Shown: piece after piece, positions 7,010-9,754 of the stretch | How the letters are laid out: the number at the start of each line of letters is the position of its first letter | How positions within the stretch are numbered: the first letter of the stretch is position 1 | Origin: Betaproteobacteria bacterium RIFCSPLOWO2_02_FULL_62_17 | GTDB taxonomy: Bacteria > Pseudomonadota > Gammaproteobacteria > Burkholderiales > SG8-39 | Direction of reading: 5' to 3' | Assembly: GCA_001770355.1 (NCBI GenBank) | Contig: MEQV01000216.1 | Span: 1-9,754 of the forward strand | Length of the DNA stretch: 9,754 nucleotides | Position numbers and translations under genes: made by a program | The notes under the pieces: model-generated | What the model was told of the DNA's origin: nothing | The model's input: only the letters and a program-made list of their open reading frames with translations | The model's database searches: none

Positions 7010-7864
7010 TCATGGTAGTCGGTCAAGATCCAGTTCCCCCGCGAACACGGTGACGGCCGGTCCGGTCATCCACACCGCGCAGTTTAGATCATTCTCCGAG
7101 CCATCCCAGCGTATGGTCAAATCGCCGCCGCGTGTGCTCACGCATACCGGCGAAACCAGCAATCCACGCCGGATTCCCGCCACCGCCGCAGCGCATGCCC
7201 CGGTGCCGCAGGCAAGCGTTTCGCCGGCGCCGCGCTCCCAGACACGCAGACGGATGCGCTGCCTGTCGATCACCTGCATGTAGCCGGCATTGACGCGCCG
7301 GGGAAACAGCGCGTGCCTCTCCAGCACGGGCCCCTGCGAGGTGACCGGCGCGGCATCCACATCATGCACCACCTGCACCGCATGCGGATTCCCCATCGAC
7401 AAGGCAGTGATCATTACGCCGACACCGGCAATGTCGATTTCCTCAACCAGCGCGCCGCCAGGCGACAAAAACGGAATCCTGCCGGCTTCGAAGACAGGCG
7501 GCCCCATGTTCACTGTCACCTCGCCATCGGCCTCAAGCCTCGGGGCGATCAGTCCGGAAAGCGTCTCGACCCGGATTTCATTCTTGTCGGTGAGACCCTG
7601 CTCGCGCACGAAGCGCACAAAGCAACGCGCGCCATTGCCGCATTGCTCCACCTCGCCACCGTCGGCATTGAAAATCCGGTAGCTGAAATCGGCTTCGCTT
7701 GAGCGCGGCGCCCCGACAATCAACACCTGATCACAGCCCACGCCGCGGTGCCGGTCGGCAATGCGCCGGATCTGATCCGGAGCGAGCGCCACACTTTGGC
7801 GGACGCCATCGATCACGACAAAATCGTTACCGGCGCCATGCATTTTTGTGAACCTGAGCTTCAC
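7010..7864 (-). CDS. dapF: Diaminopimelate epimerase
   Basis: DapF interconverts LL- and meso-diaminopimelate, giving the precursor of lysine and the peptidoglycan cross-link residue; it uses no cofactor. From GTG 7864 the product is 284 aa (E. coli 274). The two catalytic cysteines are present in QCGNGARCF (Cys75) and LACGTGACAA (Cys219). Other hallmarks are KMHGAGNDFVVID at the N-terminus, ADRHRGVGCDQ, YRIFNADG, VNMGPP, SMGNPHAV, ERGAGET and MTGPA. The GTG is preferred because VKLRFTKMHGAGND matches the normal family start. An ATG at 7891 would add nine residues (MRARTGPVR) without family support, and neither has a clear Shine-Dalgarno. It stands between a CoA-binding protein gene (43 bp upstream) and DUF484. 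Confidence 0.96.
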   Translation of the reverse strand: MKLRFTKMHGAGNDFVVIDGVRQSVALAPDQIRRIADRHRGVGCDQVLIVGAPRSSEADFSYRIFNADGGEVEQCGNGARCFVRFVREQGLTDKNEIRVETLSGLIAPRLEADGEVTVNMGPPVFEAGRIPFLSPGGALVEEIDIAGVGVMITALSMGNPHAVQVVHDVDAAPVTSQGPVLERHALFPRRVNAGYMQVIDRQRIRLRVWERGAGETLACGTGACAAAVAGIRRGLLVSPVCVSTRGGDLTIRWDGSENDLNCAVWMTGPAVTVFAGELDLDRLP

Positions 7865-7907
7865 GCGCACAGGGCCGGTTCGCGCCCGCATGGGCGAATC
7901 GCGGGCA

Positions 7908-8336
7908 TCACCCGCACAGCCGTGTGTAGTCGCGCAGCACGCAGCGGTCCATGATCACCGTCATGCCCGCGGCACGCGCCCGCGCCGCGGCTTCCTCATT
8001 GACCACGCCATCCTGCAACCAGATGGTCGGGAGACCCAGGCGCAGGCATTCCTCGAACACCGGAGTGGTCTTTTCGCTCGCCCGGAACACATCGACGATA
8101 TCGATGGCATCGGGTACCGAAGCGAGGTCGGGATAGGCGGTCTCGCCCAGGCCGTCGGCGATGCCGGGCCGTACCGGAATGATGCGATAGCCCATGCGTT
8201 GCATCTGGCGCGACACGTTGTGACTCGCCCGGTGGGGTTTCGGCGAAAAGCCCACTACCGCGATGGTTTTTGCACGCAGCAGAAGCGCGCGAATTTCGTC
8301 CTCATTGGGATTGCCGTGGGTATTTTCGTTTTTCAT
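7908..8336 (-). CDS. YccU-type CoA-binding Rossmann-fold protein
   Basis: The 142-aa product is a single small Rossmann domain of the CoA-binding family typified by E. coli YccU (137 aa). The nucleotide-binding turn is TIAVVGFSPKPHRASHNVSRQM. It is followed by GYRIIPVRPG, YPDLASVPDAIDIVDVFR, and LPTIWLQDGVVNEEAAARARAAG, and the protein ends VMDRCVLRDYTRL, as is usual for the family. The family is presumed to bind CoA or a related ligand, but its cellular role is unsettled. There is no secretion signal. It starts 20 bp after the CmcI-type gene stop, with no obvious Shine-Dalgarno, and probably shares its transcript. Confidence 0.9.
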   Translation of the reverse strand: MKNENTHGNPNEDEIRALLLRAKTIAVVGFSPKPHRASHNVSRQMQRMGYRIIPVRPGIADGLGETAYPDLASVPDAIDIVDVFRASEKTTPVFEECLRLGLPTIWLQDGVVNEEAAARARAAGMTVIMDRCVLRDYTRLCG

Positions 8337-8356
8337 ATCGCGATTTTACGGCCTGT

Positions 8357-8998
8357 TCACAGCTTGACAAAGAAGCCCCGCGGCGCGGCGGTGAAGCCGA
8401 ATTTTCTTTCACGTGCCGCATCGTGCAGGAGCTTGCCGGGATTGGCGGCGAGATACTCCCCGACCGCCTCCCAAGGGCCCGGGCCGAAATCCGCCCGTAC
8501 CGGATGCCCATTGACACAGGTATCTTCGACGACCAGGTAGTCACCACTGCGCAAAACCGGCACCCAGGCATCGAGTTCGCGCAACACATGCCCTTTGGCA
8601 TGGTCCGAGTCGAGAATCATGAACAGGGGTGCTCGGTCCGCCGGCAACATGCGGGTGACCGTCTTAACCACTTCCGGCGAAGCACTGTCGCCCAGCACGA
8701 AACGGATGTGCGCATGCGATTTGACCTGCAGCTCGGCATGCGAAATATCCACGGTGATGACATCGCCCTCGGCACCCTGGTTCTGCAACAGGTCGGCGAA
8801 GAAAAGCGCCGAACCGCCATGCCGCGTGCCCGTTTCGATCACCCATGCAACGCCCCGGGAGCAGATGATCTCCTGGTAGTTCCACATATCGGAAGGCGTT
8901 TTCAGCGTCCGCACCCCGCGGTAATTCAGGTCTTTCCAGATATTGTTGTGGTAGTACCAGCGGAAATACGCTTCGCCCGGTGAGGGTTCGTTGCTCAT
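8357..8998 (-). CDS. CmcI-family (cephalosporin hydroxylase-type) SAM-dependent methyltransferase
   Basis: The 213-aa product matches the family named after cephalosporin 7-alpha-hydroxylase CmcI, whose members are mostly predicted Mg-dependent O-methyltransferases of sugars or secondary metabolites. Seen in order: YFRWYYHNNIWKDLNYRGV, DMWNYQEII, the SAM-binding VIETGTRHGGSALFFADLL at about 50-70, VITVDISH, GDSASPEVV, LDSDHAKGHVL, and VVEDTCVNGHPVRADFGPGP. Asp in LDSDH and Glu-Asp in VEDT correspond to the CmcI metal ligands as I recall them. ATG 8998 is preferred; the longer frame to 9019 starts at TTG. The substrate is unknown. The lipid A acyltransferase gene 86 bp upstream makes an envelope glycan acceptor possible, but that is inference. 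Despite the family name, nothing suggests antibiotic synthesis here. Confidence 0.88.
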   Translation of the reverse strand: MSNEPSPGEAYFRWYYHNNIWKDLNYRGVRTLKTPSDMWNYQEIICSRGVAWVIETGTRHGGSALFFADLLQNQGAEGDVITVDISHAELQVKSHAHIRFVLGDSASPEVVKTVTRMLPADRAPLFMILDSDHAKGHVLRELDAWVPVLRSGDYLVVEDTCVNGHPVRADFGPGPWEAVGEYLAANPGKLLHDAARERKFGFTAAPRGFFVKL

Positions 8999-9013
8999 AG
9001 GCTGGCGAGCATA

Positions 9014-9055
9014 ATACAAATAACGAGCTACAAATTACGGCCGACAAATCACGGC
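9014..9055 (-). repeat. Three tandem 14-bp imperfect repeats upstream of the CmcI-type gene
   Basis: Plus-strand units at 9014-9027, 9028-9041 and 9042-9055 read atacaaataacgag, ctacaaattacggc and cgacaaatcacggc. Units two and three agree at 12 of 14 positions, and units one and two at 10 of 14. The shared core is ACAAAT-nACG. The array fills most of the 86-bp gap between the acyltransferase stop and the methyltransferase start. A minus-strand TATTAT at 9016-9011 could be a -10 element, but no good -35 is spaced for it. Confidence 0.5.
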
Positions 9056-9084
9056 AGTTTTGGTGCGGACATTTGCCATCGCGC

Positions 9085-9754
9085 TTACCGTTCTGCCGCC
9101 CCGGCGGCGTAGAACGGCGCCTCCCCCGGTGGCCGGGTCTTGAAACGCTTGTGCGCCCAGTTGTACTGGGCGGGCATTTCCAGCACCCGCTCTTCTATGA
9201 AAGCGTTCATGCGCCTGGCGTCCGCGGCGTCGTCGCCTGACGGAAAGTCCTCCCAGGGCGGATAGCACCGCAGTTCGTATCCCTGTCCGCCCGGCAGCAT
9301 GCGCGTCACGCAGGGCACGACACGCGCCTTGGCAAGCCGGGCCAGCCGCGAAAGCCCCGTAATGGTGGCCGCCAGCACCCCGAAAAACGGCGTGAATACC
9401 GCATCGCGCAGCCCATAGTCCTGATCAGGCAGATAGTAAAGCGGCGCGCCCTGGCGCAGTGCCAATAGCGCGGCGCGCACGCCCTCCTGCCGCGAAAACA
9501 TCTGCTGACGCCCAAAGCGCGTGCGCCCCTTGAGCAGCACGGCATTCATCGGCTCGCTTTTCTGCCTGGCATAGATGGCGGCAAGGTCAAACTCGCAGGA
9601 AAGCCGCGTGAACCCCGCGTCCAGCGCGAGAAAATGCGGCGCAAACAGGATTACCGGCCGGCCCCGCAAGCGCTCGATATTCTCGACCCCGGTGACGCGG
9701 ATTATTTCAATAACACGCTGGCGCGGCGCCCACCACAGCAGGCCCCGCTCAAGA
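9085..9754 (-). CDS. LpxL/LpxM-type lipid A late acyltransferase (5'-truncated by window edge)
   Basis: This family transfers a secondary acyl chain from acyl-ACP to Kdo-lipid A at the inner membrane. The frame is open to the right edge, so 223 codons are visible and the N-terminus is missing. The piece begins LERGLLWWAPRQRVIE. The hallmark HX4D motif is in APHFLALDAGFTRL (His at 9636-9634). It is followed by YARQKSEPMN, LLKGRTRFGRQQM, LYYLPDQDYG, FTPFFGVLAAT and, near the end, YNWAHKRFKTRPPGE, where the family has its W-H-RFK-RP signature. The usual single N-terminal membrane helix would lie outside the window. Betaproteobacteria often carry two such genes near metK and dapF, and which paralogue this is cannot be told. 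An apparent start near 9669 is a TTG inside the coding frame, not the real start. Confidence 0.93.
   Translation of the reverse strand, partial: LERGLLWWAPRQRVIEIIRVTGVENIERLRGRPVILFAPHFLALDAGFTRLSCEFDLAAIYARQKSEPMNAVLLKGRTRFGRQQMFSRQEGVRAALLALRQGAPLYYLPDQDYGLRDAVFTPFFGVLAATITGLSRLARLAKARVVPCVTRMLPGGQGYELRCYPPWEDFPSGDDAADARRMNAFIEERVLEMPAQYNWAHKRFKTRPPGEAPFYAAGAAER

Noticed and set aside
8357..8998. Antibiotic (cephamycin) biosynthesis function for the CmcI-type gene
   Set aside because: The family name is historical. There is no beta-lactam cluster partner (such as CmcJ) in the window.

Overview
The window reads as an ordinary chromosomal stretch of a betaproteobacterium, GC-rich by eye. 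Support comes from the HslV start MEQFHG-TTI, the single-cysteine DksA ending, and gene order. A lipid A acyltransferase, dapF, DUF484 and xerC run on one side, and a YjiA-type GTPase, dksA, hslV and hslU on the other, which matches my recollection of Burkholderiales/Nitrosomonadales chromosomes. The family or genus cannot be fixed from sequence alone.

All complete genes lie on the minus strand, so transcription runs from high to low coordinates. From the right edge: a 5'-truncated LpxL/LpxM-type acyltransferase (9754-9085); a CmcI-family SAM methyltransferase (8998-8357); a YccU-type CoA-binding protein (8336-7908); dapF (7864-7010); DUF484 (6962-6288); xerC (6272-5361); a 37-codon remnant of a chromate-transporter gene (5350-5237); and rlmI (5240-3951). 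These are closely spaced and could form one transcription unit. A 319-bp gap (3950-3632) follows. It holds an AT-rich island, promoter-like elements and a strong leader hairpin. The second block is a COG0523 GTPase (3631-2642) overlapping dksA (2663-2115), then hslV (1986-1450) and hslU (1419-76). At the left edge the end of a plus-strand gene, probably a cysteine-rich CWC-family protein, runs tail-to-tail into hslU and overlaps it by 13 bp.

Functions are mostly housekeeping: envelope (lipid A acylation, meso-diaminopimelate for peptidoglycan), chromosome dimer resolution (XerC), 23S rRNA methylation (RlmI), ppGpp-linked transcription control (DksA), metal handling (COG0523) and stress proteolysis (HslVU). 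I found no undescribed multi-gene system, tRNA, rRNA, CRISPR or insertion sequence. The points most worth a second look are the chrA remnant coupled to the rlmI start, the 10-bp hairpin before the GTPase ribosome binding site, a three-unit 14-bp tandem repeat upstream of the CmcI-type gene, that gene's presence beside lipid A genes, and the metal-linked GTPase overlapping a DksA that has lost most zinc ligands.
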